Origin: Streptomyces drozdowiczii
Lineage (GTDB): Bacteria; Actinomycetota; Actinomycetes; Streptomycetales; Streptomycetaceae
Assembly (NCBI RefSeq): GCF_026167665.1
Contig: NZ_CP098740.1
Location: forward strand, 1,612,001-1,676,000
Length of the DNA: 64,000 nt
Direction: 5' to 3'
In this document: positions 1-8,843 of the stretch, one piece after another
How the letters are laid out: each line of letters opens with the position of its first letter
Position numbering within the stretch: position 1 is the first letter of the stretch
Translations under genes and position numbers: made by a program
The notes under the pieces: generated by a model
The model's database searches: none
The model's input: the letters and a program-made list of their open reading frames with translations, nothing else
Told to the model about the DNA's origin: nothing

Positions 1-406
1 AGCCGCTGGCCTACATCTCGCCGATGAGGTGGCCAGGGTCAGCGCATTGCGCGACGCCCTAGAAGCCGCTCTGACCGCCGAGATCGGCGACTGCTGGATC
101 AACGGAGCCCGCGTTCCTCGCCTTCCGGGAGTAACCAGCATTACGTTCCCTGGCCTGCCTGCCGACGCAGTCCTCGCGGCCATGCCGCAGGTGGCCGCGT
201 CCGACGGGAGCGCATGCTCGTCAGGAGCTCCTAGCCCCAGTCACGTCCTTCTCGCCATGGGGCACAGCCGTGACGACGCGGACTCCACTGTCCGCTTCTC
301 CCTCGGCCACGCAACCACCGAACGCGACATCGAACGGGCCGCGGCGGCGGCCATCGACGCCGTTAGACACGTCCGGTCGGTCATGGCCGCGACGACCGAG
401 CCCTGA
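1..406 (+). CDS. sspA: Cysteine desulfurase, C-terminal part (SspA-like)
   Basis: This is the end of a pyridoxal-phosphate cysteine desulfurase whose beginning lies left of the window. The frame is open from base 2. The motif GSACSSG near base 210 is the active-site cysteine loop of the NifS/IscS family, where the cysteine takes up sulfur as a persulfide. It is followed by the usual family ending with the sequence LLAMG and then RFSLG. In phosphorothioation systems this enzyme supplies the sulfur that replaces a non-bridging oxygen in the DNA backbone. The sspB start lies 61 bases downstream on the same strand, which supports the SspA assignment; the sequence alone would also fit DndA or IscS. 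Confidence 0.85.
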   Translation, partial: AAGLHLADEVARVSALRDALEAALTAEIGDCWINGARVPRLPGVTSITFPGLPADAVLAAMPQVAASDGSACSSGAPSPSHVLLAMGHSRDDADSTVRFSLGHATTERDIERAAAAAIDAVRHVRSVMAATTEP

Positions 407-467
407 CCGGCGTTATCCCCACGCAGACACGTTCCCTCTCGATCTTGCTCTTGAAAGGCCCCCTCGC

Positions 468-1574
468 ATGTCAGACAGCCGGCTCTCTGAAGCCGTGGAG
501 CTCTCCTTTGGGCGCCACGAAACATTTGCCCCGCGTTTCGGCTGGCTACACAAGGCGTATATGCAGGTCAAGCACGACAGTGAGATCTTCCACCGCGAGG
601 ATGCTCCTGTCCTGCTCGGCGTGGGCAAGAACATGGTGTATTCCATGCGTCACTGGTCGAAGGCGTTCAAACTCACCAAGGAGCACCCGCACGAGGACCC
701 CTCCTACCGGGCCTTGATCGCATCTCCGACCTGGCGGGCCCGGTGGCTGCTCGACGAAGAGGGAGCAGACCCCTACCTCGAGGACACGGGCAGCTTGTGG
801 CTGCTGCACTGGTGGTTGCTGTCGAATGACACTGAAGCCAAGTGCTGGGCGCCGAGCTGGTACATGATCTTCAACCTGGCACCCCGTTCCCGAGTCACCT
901 CGGCGGAGATGACCAGCTTCATCACGCGCTACGTCCACGAGAACTTCGAGGAGAAGGACTGGCCCGCTGGCGAGTCCATCTCGCGAGATGTGGAATGCAT
1001 GATCAAGATGTACGCACTGGACCAGGAGTTCAACCCGCTGTCGCCGGGTAGCTTCGAGGACCTTCTCATGTCCCCCTTCCGTGAACTTGGCCTGCTGGAA
1101 GGCCAGGGCAAGGGCAAGGAGCGCGCCTGGCGCTTCACGAACGGATCGCGTTCGAACCTGCCGGCACCCGTTCTCGCGTACGCCTGTCTGGACTTCGCCG
1201 CGCGGTCCTCGGCGAACGCCGGATCCATCTCGCTGGCCCGACTCGCGCAGGACCCGGGATCTCCAGGCCGGGCATTCCGCATGCGGGAACCGGACCTGGC
1301 AAAGGCTATTGAATCTCTCGTCAGCGACCACCCGGACCTGCAGATCGTCTCGGCGCTCGGTCAGAGCAGCCTGGCCTTCTCCAAGGCTCCTCTGCCGCTT
1401 GCCTGGGACATCCTCGACGCACACTACGGACGCGTGCGCGAGCGCGAGGGATTCCCCACGCCCCAGGAATGGACCAAGAAGTACCCCGCGCTTGACGGCA
1501 ACGCTCCCAAGCGGACGCGTAAGAAGATGCCCCAGCAGGTCGAGGCGCTGGACCTGATCGAGGAGATCGCGTAA
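468..1574 (+). CDS. sspB: DUF4007 protein, SspB of the phosphorothioation system
   Basis: This 368-residue protein matches the DUF4007 family: it opens with a FGRHETFAPRFGWLHK-type sequence and has WLLHWWLL near residue 110. SspB is reported as the DNA-nicking component of the SspBCD machine that inserts sulfur into one DNA strand. I chose the ATG at 468 because GAAAGG sits nine bases upstream; the frame is open further back, but that part reads as non-coding low-complexity sequence overlapping sspA. The stop is two bases before the sspC start, so the genes are surely co-transcribed. No break is visible and the length is normal for the family. Confidence 0.88.
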   Translation: MSDSRLSEAVELSFGRHETFAPRFGWLHKAYMQVKHDSEIFHREDAPVLLGVGKNMVYSMRHWSKAFKLTKEHPHEDPSYRALIASPTWRARWLLDEEGADPYLEDTGSLWLLHWWLLSNDTEAKCWAPSWYMIFNLAPRSRVTSAEMTSFITRYVHENFEEKDWPAGESISRDVECMIKMYALDQEFNPLSPGSFEDLLMSPFRELGLLEGQGKGKERAWRFTNGSRSNLPAPVLAYACLDFAARSSANAGSISLARLAQDPGSPGRAFRMREPDLAKAIESLVSDHPDLQIVSALGQSSLAFSKAPLPLAWDILDAHYGRVREREGFPTPQEWTKKYPALDGNAPKRTRKKMPQQVEALDLIEEIA

Positions 1575-1576
1575 CC

Positions 1577-4500
1577 ATGGCAACGAAGACCACTCAGCGC
1601 CCTCAGCAGGTTGCTCCTGTACAGCTGCCCGCGGGTATCTCCCTGGTCGGCTCGGAGCTGCGCTCCACCAACCTTGAGCGCGATGTCGAGGAGAAGCACC
1701 TCAACGACCCGTACGTGGGAGCCCGCGCGCTCGACGTACTTGATCGCGTCACCAACGCCGTGGCCAATCTCCGTCGCACGCGCGCCTGGTCGTTCACTGG
1801 TCCGTACGGTTCCGGCAAGTCCACCCTTTCGAACCTCTTCGACGCCTTCCTCGGCCACGACGAAACCCGACGTGCCGAGGCCGAGGCTGCGGTCAGGGCC
1901 AGCAACCCTGGACAGGCCGCTCGGCTCGCCCGTGTACGCGATGAGCTCAGCGACAAGGCAGGCTTCCTCGGCGCTGTTGCCACGGCTCGACGCGAACCTC
2001 TCGCCGCTACCGTGCACCGTGCTCTCCAGACCGCGGTCGAGCGCAAGTGGAAGAAGCGGGTTCCGAAGGAAATCGCCCAGGCGCTGGCCGCCTGCGCGGA
2101 AGGCAAGGTCCCGAGCCACGAGAGCATCACCAACGCCGTCGCGGCCCTGTGTGACCGGCACCCCCTGCTCCTGATTATCGACGAGTTCGGCAAGAACCTC
2201 GAGTACTCCGCCGCTGCCGGCGACTCGGGTAGCGCCGCGAGCGACGTGTTCTTGCTGCAGATGCTGGCCGAGACGGGCGCGGGCCCCTCGGGCATGCGGC
2301 TGTTCATGTTCACGCTGCAGCACCTTGCATTCACTGACTACGCGGCCCGTTCCAGCGCCATCCAGACCCAGGAATGGGCCAAGGTCCAGGGCCGCTTTGA
2401 AGACATCACCTTCGCTCCGAACCTCGGCGACGCAGTCCACCTGATGCGGCGGCGCCTCGACTTGACGGGCGTCTCGGAGCCGGGTCTCGAGCTCATCCGG
2501 CAGCAGGCCGACGCAGCGGCATACGCCTGGAAGCAGCACGCCCTGCGCGCCGTCGTGGATATCTCCGCGGAGATGTTCGCCGACCTCTACCCTCTGCACC
2601 CGCTCACCGCTGTCGCCGCGCCTCTGCTCGCCGCGCAGATCGGCCAGCACGACCGCAGCCTCACCGGCTTCTTGGCCAGCGATGAGCCGAACACGGTCCG
2701 CCGAGCCCTGGAGACCTTGTCGTCTGAGGCTCCTGAGCGGGCATGCACCATTCGCCTGCCGCAGCTGTACGACTACTTCTTTGCCTCAGGCCGTACGACC
2801 ATCCTCGCCTCGACTAAGGCCAGCCGCTGGCTCGAGGTCGACAACCGTCTCAATGAAGCCCACGGATTGCCCACGGAGGACCAAGACGTCCTCAAGGTGA
2901 TCGGCATCCTCAACCTCATGGACGCCGACGGTGCGTTGGGCGCTACCCCGCCCATGATCCAGTTCGCGCTGAATGACCCGACGGACGCACTCGACCCGGA
3001 TCGCTTCACTGCTCTGCAGGAGCGGTTGGACAGGCTTGTCGAGGATGGCTTCCTCGTTCACCGTGCCTACAGCCACGAGTACCGGGTCTGGCAGGGCACA
3101 GACGTCGACATCGATGCACGGGTTCGAGAGGTGGCCACGCGCATCGCCCCGGCCGACGTCATGAGCTACTTCAGCAAGCACCTCGGGACTGTGCTCCCTG
3201 CGGCGGTCGTTGCTGGCGGACACAGCCAGCGCACCGGCATGTTGCGCTATTTCTCCACCGCGGTCAGCCACAAGAGCGAGAAGCTCAAGGGCCCTCAGGT
3301 TGTCCAGGATGCTGCGGACGGCCTGATCGTCTACCACCTTGGACCGCTGGAGACCCGGCCCGCGGTGCAGTCACCGCTGCCTGTGCTTATCGGCACCACG
3401 AAGAACCCGGAAGCCGTTCTGCAAGCTGGCATCGACCTCGTCGCTCTCGAGGAGCTCCTCGACGACGACACCATCGACCACGTCGCCACCCGCGAGATCG
3501 AGGAACGCGCAGCGCACCTCTCTCAGACCATCGGCGCCCGTTTGGACGAGGCGTTCAATCCCCTGAGCCCGCAGTCCAACTGGTACCTGTGGCACAAGGG
3601 GACCGAGGTCCAGGGTGATGACAGCGAGCCGGTCGAGGCGCGCAGCTACGCCAACCTGGCTTCCCAAGCGTGCGACCGGGTTTACCCGCACACCCCGCAC
3701 ATCCGCAACGAGATGGTCGGGCGCCACCAGCTCACGAGTAACGGCGCCCGTGCCCGTCGCGAACTGCTCACCTCAATGCTGCAGCGCTCTGGGAACCCCC
3801 TGCTCGGCTACGACAGGACGAAGTACACCCCCGAGCGGGCCATGTACCACGGCGTCCTGGAGTACCTCGGGCTGCACCGTGCCGCCGGCGAGACAGAGGC
3901 AGGAACCGACACCACCAGCATCCTCACGCACGGCCTGTCGCGCCCCGACCCTGAGAAGAACCCGAGCATCGTCAAGGCTTGGGAAGCCCTCGAGGAAGTC
4001 CTGACCGGCGCGAAGCAGGCCACGCCGATCGTCGACATCTACCAGCAGCTCATGGCGCCGCCCTACGGCGTCAAGGCTGGCGTCGTTCCCATCCTCGTGG
4101 TGACCGCTCTCATCCTGCGGGCTCAGGACATCGCCCTGTTCGAGGACGGCAACTACTGCCAGCGGCTGACCCCGGAAATCGTCGAGAGGCTCAACGTCCC
4201 CTACCCGGACCGTTTCACGGTCAAGGCCGCACCGACCGGCCGTGGACAGCGCCTCCTCGTCGTCAACAGCCTGGCCAAGGCGCTCAACGTCGACACCCCT
4301 CGGTCTCGCGCTGCTCGTAATCCCGCCCTGCTCGGGGTAGTTCGGGCCATGCTTGAGCGCGTTATGGTTCTGGAGCCCTACGCCCAGAAAACGCGTCGGC
4401 TGAGCACTGAGGCACTCGCGATTCGCGAGGTGCTCTCCCAGGCGACCGACCCCGACGAGCTGGTCTTCACCTCCCTGCCCGCAGCACTGGGCTTCGATCC

Positions 4501-5182
4501 GATCGGGGCCACGGCCCCTCGCGACGACGAGTCCGCCAAGGCGTACGTCGCCGACCTGACTGCAGCACTCGACGATCTCACCGGTGCTAGCGCTGCCCTG
4601 CGCCAGGAGGTTGTGGCCACGATCGGGCGCGAGTTCCGCCTGCCTGCCGAGATCACCAGCCTGCGCACGGGCCTCACCGAACGGCTGCTCGGTTTTGCCA
4701 ACGCGCCGCTCGAGCTCAACCTGCAGGGCTTCGTCTCCCGCGTTCTCAACGAGAGCCTGCCGGACGAGGACTGGCTCGACCCGATCATCATCCGCCTGGC
4801 GAACCGGGCCCTCGGAGACTGGACTGACAAGGACGCCGCTACCTTCCCGCGGCAGGTCAAGGAGGTCGCCCGCGCACTCGACCGCGTGAGCCACCTCTAC
4901 GAAGCTCACACGCTCACCGATGCAGCCAAGGAAGAGAGCGCCTCCCGGCAGATCGACACGCATCTGCTGACTCTCACCACCCCGCAGGGGACGGAAGAGC
5001 GCACCCTCATCCACGTTCCCAAGCAGTCCCGTCAGGTGGCCGACGAGCTCGTTGTCAGTGTCATCAGGCAGGCTGAAGAAGCACTGGGTCCCGACGGCGC
5101 ACGAATCCTTCTCGCCGCCCTGGCCGAGCGCCTGGCCGTGCAGGACGCCGACGCGGCCCCGACGACGAAGGAGACGCTGTGA
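1577..5182 (+). CDS. sspC: Large P-loop ATPase, SspC of the phosphorothioation system
   Basis: This 1,201-residue protein carries a Walker A motif, GPYGSGKST, at residues 75-83 and a Walker B motif, LLLIIDEFGK, near residues 197-206. The rest is long and mostly helical with no membrane segment. In the Ssp system the large ATPase works with SspB and SspD on DNA during sulfur insertion. The gene begins two bases after sspB, and its last bases overlap the GTG start of sspD in a GTGA junction, so translation of the two is probably coupled. The function is assigned from this context and from size; the ATPase motif alone is not specific. Confidence 0.87.
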   Translation: MATKTTQRPQQVAPVQLPAGISLVGSELRSTNLERDVEEKHLNDPYVGARALDVLDRVTNAVANLRRTRAWSFTGPYGSGKSTLSNLFDAFLGHDETRRAEAEAAVRASNPGQAARLARVRDELSDKAGFLGAVATARREPLAATVHRALQTAVERKWKKRVPKEIAQALAACAEGKVPSHESITNAVAALCDRHPLLLIIDEFGKNLEYSAAAGDSGSAASDVFLLQMLAETGAGPSGMRLFMFTLQHLAFTDYAARSSAIQTQEWAKVQGRFEDITFAPNLGDAVHLMRRRLDLTGVSEPGLELIRQQADAAAYAWKQHALRAVVDISAEMFADLYPLHPLTAVAAPLLAAQIGQHDRSLTGFLASDEPNTVRRALETLSSEAPERACTIRLPQLYDYFFASGRTTILASTKASRWLEVDNRLNEAHGLPTEDQDVLKVIGILNLMDADGALGATPPMIQFALNDPTDALDPDRFTALQERLDRLVEDGFLVHRAYSHEYRVWQGTDVDIDARVREVATRIAPADVMSYFSKHLGTVLPAAVVAGGHSQRTGMLRYFSTAVSHKSEKLKGPQVVQDAADGLIVYHLGPLETRPAVQSPLPVLIGTTKNPEAVLQAGIDLVALEELLDDDTIDHVATREIEERAAHLSQTIGARLDEAFNPLSPQSNWYLWHKGTEVQGDDSEPVEARSYANLASQACDRVYPHTPHIRNEMVGRHQLTSNGARARRELLTSMLQRSGNPLLGYDRTKYTPERAMYHGVLEYLGLHRAAGETEAGTDTTSILTHGLSRPDPEKNPSIVKAWEALEEVLTGAKQATPIVDIYQQLMAPPYGVKAGVVPILVVTALILRAQDIALFEDGNYCQRLTPEIVERLNVPYPDRFTVKAAPTGRGQRLLVVNSLAKALNVDTPRSRAARNPALLGVVRAMLERVMVLEPYAQKTRRLSTEALAIREVLSQATDPDELVFTSLPAALGFDPIGATAPRDDESAKAYVADLTAALDDLTGASAALRQEVVATIGREFRLPAEITSLRTGLTERLLGFANAPLELNLQGFVSRVLNESLPDEDWLDPIIIRLANRALGDWTDKDAATFPRQVKEVARALDRVSHLYEAHTLTDAAKEESASRQIDTHLLTLTTPQGTEERTLIHVPKQSRQVADELVVSVIRQAEEALGPDGARILLAALAERLAVQDADAAPTTKETL

Positions 5183-6015
5183 CCGACACCAATAGCACGA
5201 CTGGGAAGAAGCGCCACGTCCTCGGCCTGTCGGGAGGCAAGGACTCCTCCGCTCTCGCGATCCACATGCGTGACCGGGTGCCGGAGATGGAGTACTTCTT
5301 CTGCGATACCGGCGCCGAGCTGCCGGAGACGTACGAGTACCTCAGCCGCCTTGAGGCCGCCGTCGGCAAGCCGATCGTGCGTCTCAACGCGACCCGCGAC
5401 TTCGACCACTGGCTCGAGGTCTACCAGGGCACGCTCCCCAGCCCACAGATGCGCTGGTGCACCAAGAACCTAAAGCTCAAGCCCCTGGAAGAGTGGGTCG
5501 GCGACGACGAGGTGATCTCCTACGTCGCGATCCGCGCCGATGAGAATCGCCTCGGCTACGTCAGCACCAAGCCGAACATCACCGCCGTCTTCCCCTTCCG
5601 GGAAGACGGCATCGACCGAGCCGGCGTCGACCGCATCCTCGACGAGGCTGGCATCGGTCTGCCCGCGTACTACGAGTGGCGCACACGCTCGGGCTGCTAC
5701 TTCTGCTTCTTCCAGCGTAAGCACGAGTGGGTGGGGCTCAAAGACCGTCACCCGGAGCTTTTCGAGAAGGCCATAGCGTACGAAGAGAAGGTTAACTACC
5801 GGCGTACCGCTATGCAGGGCCGCGAATACACCTGGTCGCAGGGCGAGTCCCTGCACGAACTCATCGCCCGTCGTGACGAGATCGAGGCCAAGCACCAGGC
5901 GGCGCTCGACCGCGCGGCCAAGCGCGTGAAGCCGAACCGCCCCCTGCTCGAGATACTCGCGGATGCCCACGACGAGGACGACGACGAGGCCGGCTGCGCC
6001 GTGTGCCACCTGTAG
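5179..6015 (+). CDS. sspD: PP-loop ATP pyrophosphatase (PAPS reductase-like), SspD
   Basis: This 278-residue protein belongs to the phosphoadenosine-phosphosulfate-reductase-like N-type ATP pyrophosphatases. The PP-loop SGGKDSS is at residues 18-24. Conserved cysteines are at 94 (RWCTKN), 173 and 176 (CYFC), and there is a further CAVC pair at 273-276 at the tail. In the Ssp and Dnd systems this family adenylates the DNA phosphate or relays sulfur, as DndC does. The GTG start overlaps the sspC stop. A strong hairpin terminator starts 18 bases after the stop, so sspABCD ends here as one transcription unit. Confidence 0.9.
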   Translation: MTDTNSTTGKKRHVLGLSGGKDSSALAIHMRDRVPEMEYFFCDTGAELPETYEYLSRLEAAVGKPIVRLNATRDFDHWLEVYQGTLPSPQMRWCTKNLKLKPLEEWVGDDEVISYVAIRADENRLGYVSTKPNITAVFPFREDGIDRAGVDRILDEAGIGLPAYYEWRTRSGCYFCFFQRKHEWVGLKDRHPELFEKAIAYEEKVNYRRTAMQGREYTWSQGESLHELIARRDEIEAKHQAALDRAAKRVKPNRPLLEILADAHDEDDDEAGCAVCHL

Positions 6016-6032
6016 AGCTCTCGCACGTTGAG

Positions 6033-6074
6033 GGGCCTTGCTGACTGCGGTCTACGCCGGCGTCAGCAAGGCCC
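6033..6074 (+). terminator. Intrinsic terminator after sspD
   Basis: A perfect 13-base-pair stem has its left arm at 6033-6045 and its right arm at 6062-6074, with a 16-base loop. It is followed directly by TTTCTCTTT. It lies 18 bases past the sspD stop and closes the ssp operon, which separates it from the next PP-loop gene. Confidence 0.85.
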
Positions 6075-6319
6075 TTTCTCTTTGGCGCGGCCGCCTCACT
6101 CCTCAGGCAGTCTCCTGCCCGGCGTGCCCCGCTCAGTGACCTACCCACACCACGGCGGATTTCTACCGGTTGAATAAAAATCCATCCCATCCAGGCGGGA
6201 TTTGAAATTGCCAAATACCCGAGCTCGCCAGTAACTCAAGAATTCCATACAACTTGTCGTTGACTTCTCCCCCATACGTGGGTTTGGTTGTGTAGACCGA
6301 GACCACGGAGGGGCTGGAC
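6075..6319 (+). other. Intergenic region with lower GC content
   Basis: No gene is visible here. The stretch from about 6160 to 6300 is clearly richer in A and T than its surroundings, as expected for promoter DNA of the next gene. A TTGACT hexamer near 6263 could be a -35 element, but no convincing -10 stands at the normal distance. Confidence 0.4.
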
Positions 6320-7171
6320 TTGACCGAATTTTCCGCTACGCACGACCTCGACCCGATTGCCGAACATGAGCCGCAGAGCGCACTGAGGGTTATATCGTAT
6401 GGCGGTGGCGTGCAGTCCACGGCGCTTCTTGCCCTTGCAGCAGAGGGAGTAATCGACTTCCCCACCTTCCTGTTCTCTAATGTCGGGGACGACAGCGAGA
6501 ACCCAGGGACTCTGCGATACATCAGGGAGGTTACCTCACCCTTCGCACGGGAGCACGGGATATCTCTGGAGATCCTGGAGAAGGTGCGGCGAGACGGTCG
6601 CACGGATACGCTCTGGCAGGTGCTGCACAGGCCGGCCGCGCGCTCCATACCGATCCCGGTCCGGATGGCCAATGGAGCTCCTGGACGCCGCAACTGCACG
6701 GCCGACTTCAAGATCAAAGTGATCTCCAAGTGGCTCAAGGCGCATGGCGCCTCAGCAGACAGGCCAGCCACTGTCGGCATCGGGATATCTGTCGACGAGA
6801 TCCACCGGGCGAACAGACGACGGTCCGAACCCAATCGGAGGGTCTCCTACCCTCTGCTCGATCTCGGGCTGCGTCGCGAAGACTGTATACAGCTGATCAG
6901 AGAAGCCGGACTCCCCATACCTCCCAAGAGCTCGTGCTTCTTCTGCCCATTTCACACCGTCGACGAATGGCGAACGCAGCGAAAATCCGAGCCTGAGCTA
7001 TTCAGCAAGTCGGAGGAACTGGAGAGGTTCATCAACTCTCGTCGCGCCGCACTGGGTCGTGATGACGTCTACCTCACACGGTATGGAGCCCCTCTGGGGA
7101 CCGCCATTCATAATCCAGCCGCCGACGACCTCGGGGACGGAAACTGCGACTCCGGATGGTGCATGACGTAA
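6320..7171 (+). CDS. Second PP-loop protein of the PAPS reductase-like superfamily
   Basis: This 283-residue protein has the PP-loop variant SYGGGVQST at residues 26-34, a cysteine at 126 (RRNCTAD), a CFFC pair at 206-209 and two more cysteines at its end (NCDSGWC). The cysteine layout resembles SspD, but the PP-loop is of the GGGVQS type and the proteins are otherwise distinct, so it is not a recent duplicate. The start is TTG, chosen because GGAGGGG lies at the correct distance and no ATG or GTG fits better. It sits behind the ssp terminator and has its own promoter region. It could be an accessory sulfur-handling or nucleotide-activating enzyme; related genes occur in phages and mobile elements. 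Confidence 0.75.
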   Translation: MTEFSATHDLDPIAEHEPQSALRVISYGGGVQSTALLALAAEGVIDFPTFLFSNVGDDSENPGTLRYIREVTSPFAREHGISLEILEKVRRDGRTDTLWQVLHRPAARSIPIPVRMANGAPGRRNCTADFKIKVISKWLKAHGASADRPATVGIGISVDEIHRANRRRSEPNRRVSYPLLDLGLRREDCIQLIREAGLPIPPKSSCFFCPFHTVDEWRTQRKSEPELFSKSEELERFINSRRAALGRDDVYLTRYGAPLGTAIHNPAADDLGDGNCDSGWCMT

Positions 7172-7376
7172 GGGCTCCACGAGCGTGCCACTGAACTTGA
7201 TCGGGTCGTGTCGTCAGGAAGGCCGCGGCCGCTGCCTCGGACAGCCACTTCCGCCTCCGTGCACCCGCTCGTCGATGCTTGGCATGCGGCAGCCGGAGAG
7301 TGTGCCAGCTCATCCCGCGACCCCTACGACGACTCGCCAAGTTCCCCGATGCGGACTCGCCGGCGAGCCCTGCACC

Positions 7377-7975
7377 TCAGGCTGTGCCGACCACGAGAAC
7401 GTGCGAGGAGGCGTCCGCGAGCGCGCAGTGCTCGTCCGCGAGGCGGGCCGTCGCGATCGCGTCCGCGAGCAGCGCTCCCGCTACCTTCTGGCTCGCATAG
7501 CGGTCTGCCGCGACTACGTACACCCACCCCGGACCCTCGATTCCGTGCACGCTCACACCATTGAGCCCCGCCTCGGTGGCCTCCTCGGCAAGCTCAGCTG
7601 CGGTGTGGAAGTGAATCACCGTGAACCCCCTGCTGCCGTCGTAGGAGCCTGTGCTGATGACTTGCGCGACCTCACCGGCCAACAGCTCCGGGGTCAGGCC
7701 CGCGCTGACGGTGTAGTCCTGCATCAGGGAGTAGCGGGAGATCCCTGCGGCCGCCACCAAGCCGCCCGGCACCGCGACCCGCCGGGCCTCCCGGAAAGCC
7801 CTGATGCGATCCGCGGTCCGCCAGGTGGTAAAGCGGGCCCAACAGCAAGACCGCCTCGAAGCAATGGGCCGGGAGGGCTAGATCGCAGGCGTCGCCGAGC
7901 TCGGCTGAACACCCGGGCGCGTACGCGCGGGCCTGCTCGACGTGCTTGGGCACGGGATCTACGAGCAGCACCCCA
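7377..7975 (-). pseudogene. SAM-dependent methyltransferase remnant, N-terminus lost and frameshifted
   Basis: The minus strand encodes the last two thirds of a class I small-molecule methyltransferase. From about 7970 down to 7813 one frame gives VLLVDPVPKHVEQA and then LLLGPLYHLADR. The next frame continues with DRIRAFREARR and VPGGLVAAAG and runs to the TGA at 7377. Joining them needs a frame change near 7812. The expected N-terminal glycine-rich SAM-binding part is missing because the opposite strand turns into a DNA methyltransferase gene near 7970. This is a truncated, non-functional copy. Confidence 0.75.
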
Positions 7976-8843
7976 TGCGCTACCTCCATGCCCTCCACGC
8001 TGTCGGGGAGCCGGAGTGGATCGTGATGGAGGAGGTGCCCGACGTACTGCCGCTGTGGAAGCAGTACGCGGCCATCCTGAGGGGCTGGGGGTTCTCCGTG
8101 TGGACCGGGATCCTCAACGCCGCCAACTACGGCGTACCGCAGACCAGGCGCCGGGCCATCCTCCTCGCCTCCCGCGTACGGACCGCCGAACCGCCGGCCC
8201 CGACCCATGCCCAAGCGGCTGAGCCGGAGTCGCTGTTCGGGTCGGGGCGGGAGCGGTGGGTGTCGATGGCCGAGGCGCTCGGGTGGGGCGCGACCGACCG
8301 GCCAACCCCGACCGTGTGCGCTGGCGGTGGCCCGGGCGGGGGCCCGAGCCGTTCCCGTCCGGCGCTCGCAAGACCCTCACCGACGCCCGGAACCGTGGCC
8401 GGTGGAAACACCCCGCCCCCGATCGCGCCGCCCTCCGCTCAGGACATTGCCGCAGCCCCGCCAGTGAGACGGCCGCACGGCCGGGCTGGTCCTGGTCACT
8501 GCGCAGCAACAACCAGGCCAACGCCAACGTCCGCCCGGTCTCCGAGCCGGCCGGGACGCTGTTCTTCGGCCACCGTTCCAACGAGTGCGTGTGGGTCGCC
8601 GAGCCCGCTGGCGACGGGCCCTCCGCAGACGGTCTGAAGAGGGCGGTGCCGGAGGCGATCCGGATCACGGCCGCGGAAGCGGGCCTGTTGCAGTCCTTCC
8701 CCGCCGACTGCCCGTGGGCCGGCAACAGAAGTCAACAGTTTTCCCAGATCGGAAACGCCGTCCCTCCCCGCCTGGCCACGCACCTCCTCGCCCCGCACCT
8801 GGGCAAGATCCTCACCCGCGACGACTTCACCCTGGCCGCCTAA
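7970..8843 (+). pseudogene. C5 cytosine DNA methyltransferase remnant
   Basis: The fragment starts inside a Dcm-type enzyme. It shows MEEVPDVLPLW, equivalent to the ENV catalytic-helper motif, then NYGVPQTRRRAILLAS, and after a frame change near 8337 the C-terminal part with LLQSFP and QFSQIGNAVPP, motifs IX-X of the family. The N-terminal SAM site and the PCQ cysteine loop are absent, and one base is missing in the GGGGGCCCG stretch. The enzyme cannot be active as read. The stop TAA at 8841-8843 overlaps the ATG of the next broken gene, so these two came from one operon. Confidence 0.75.

Noticed and set aside
1424..2650. Minus-strand frame opposite sspB and sspC
   Set aside because: No ribosome binding site and no protein-like sequence; the sspC Walker A motif is on the plus strand.
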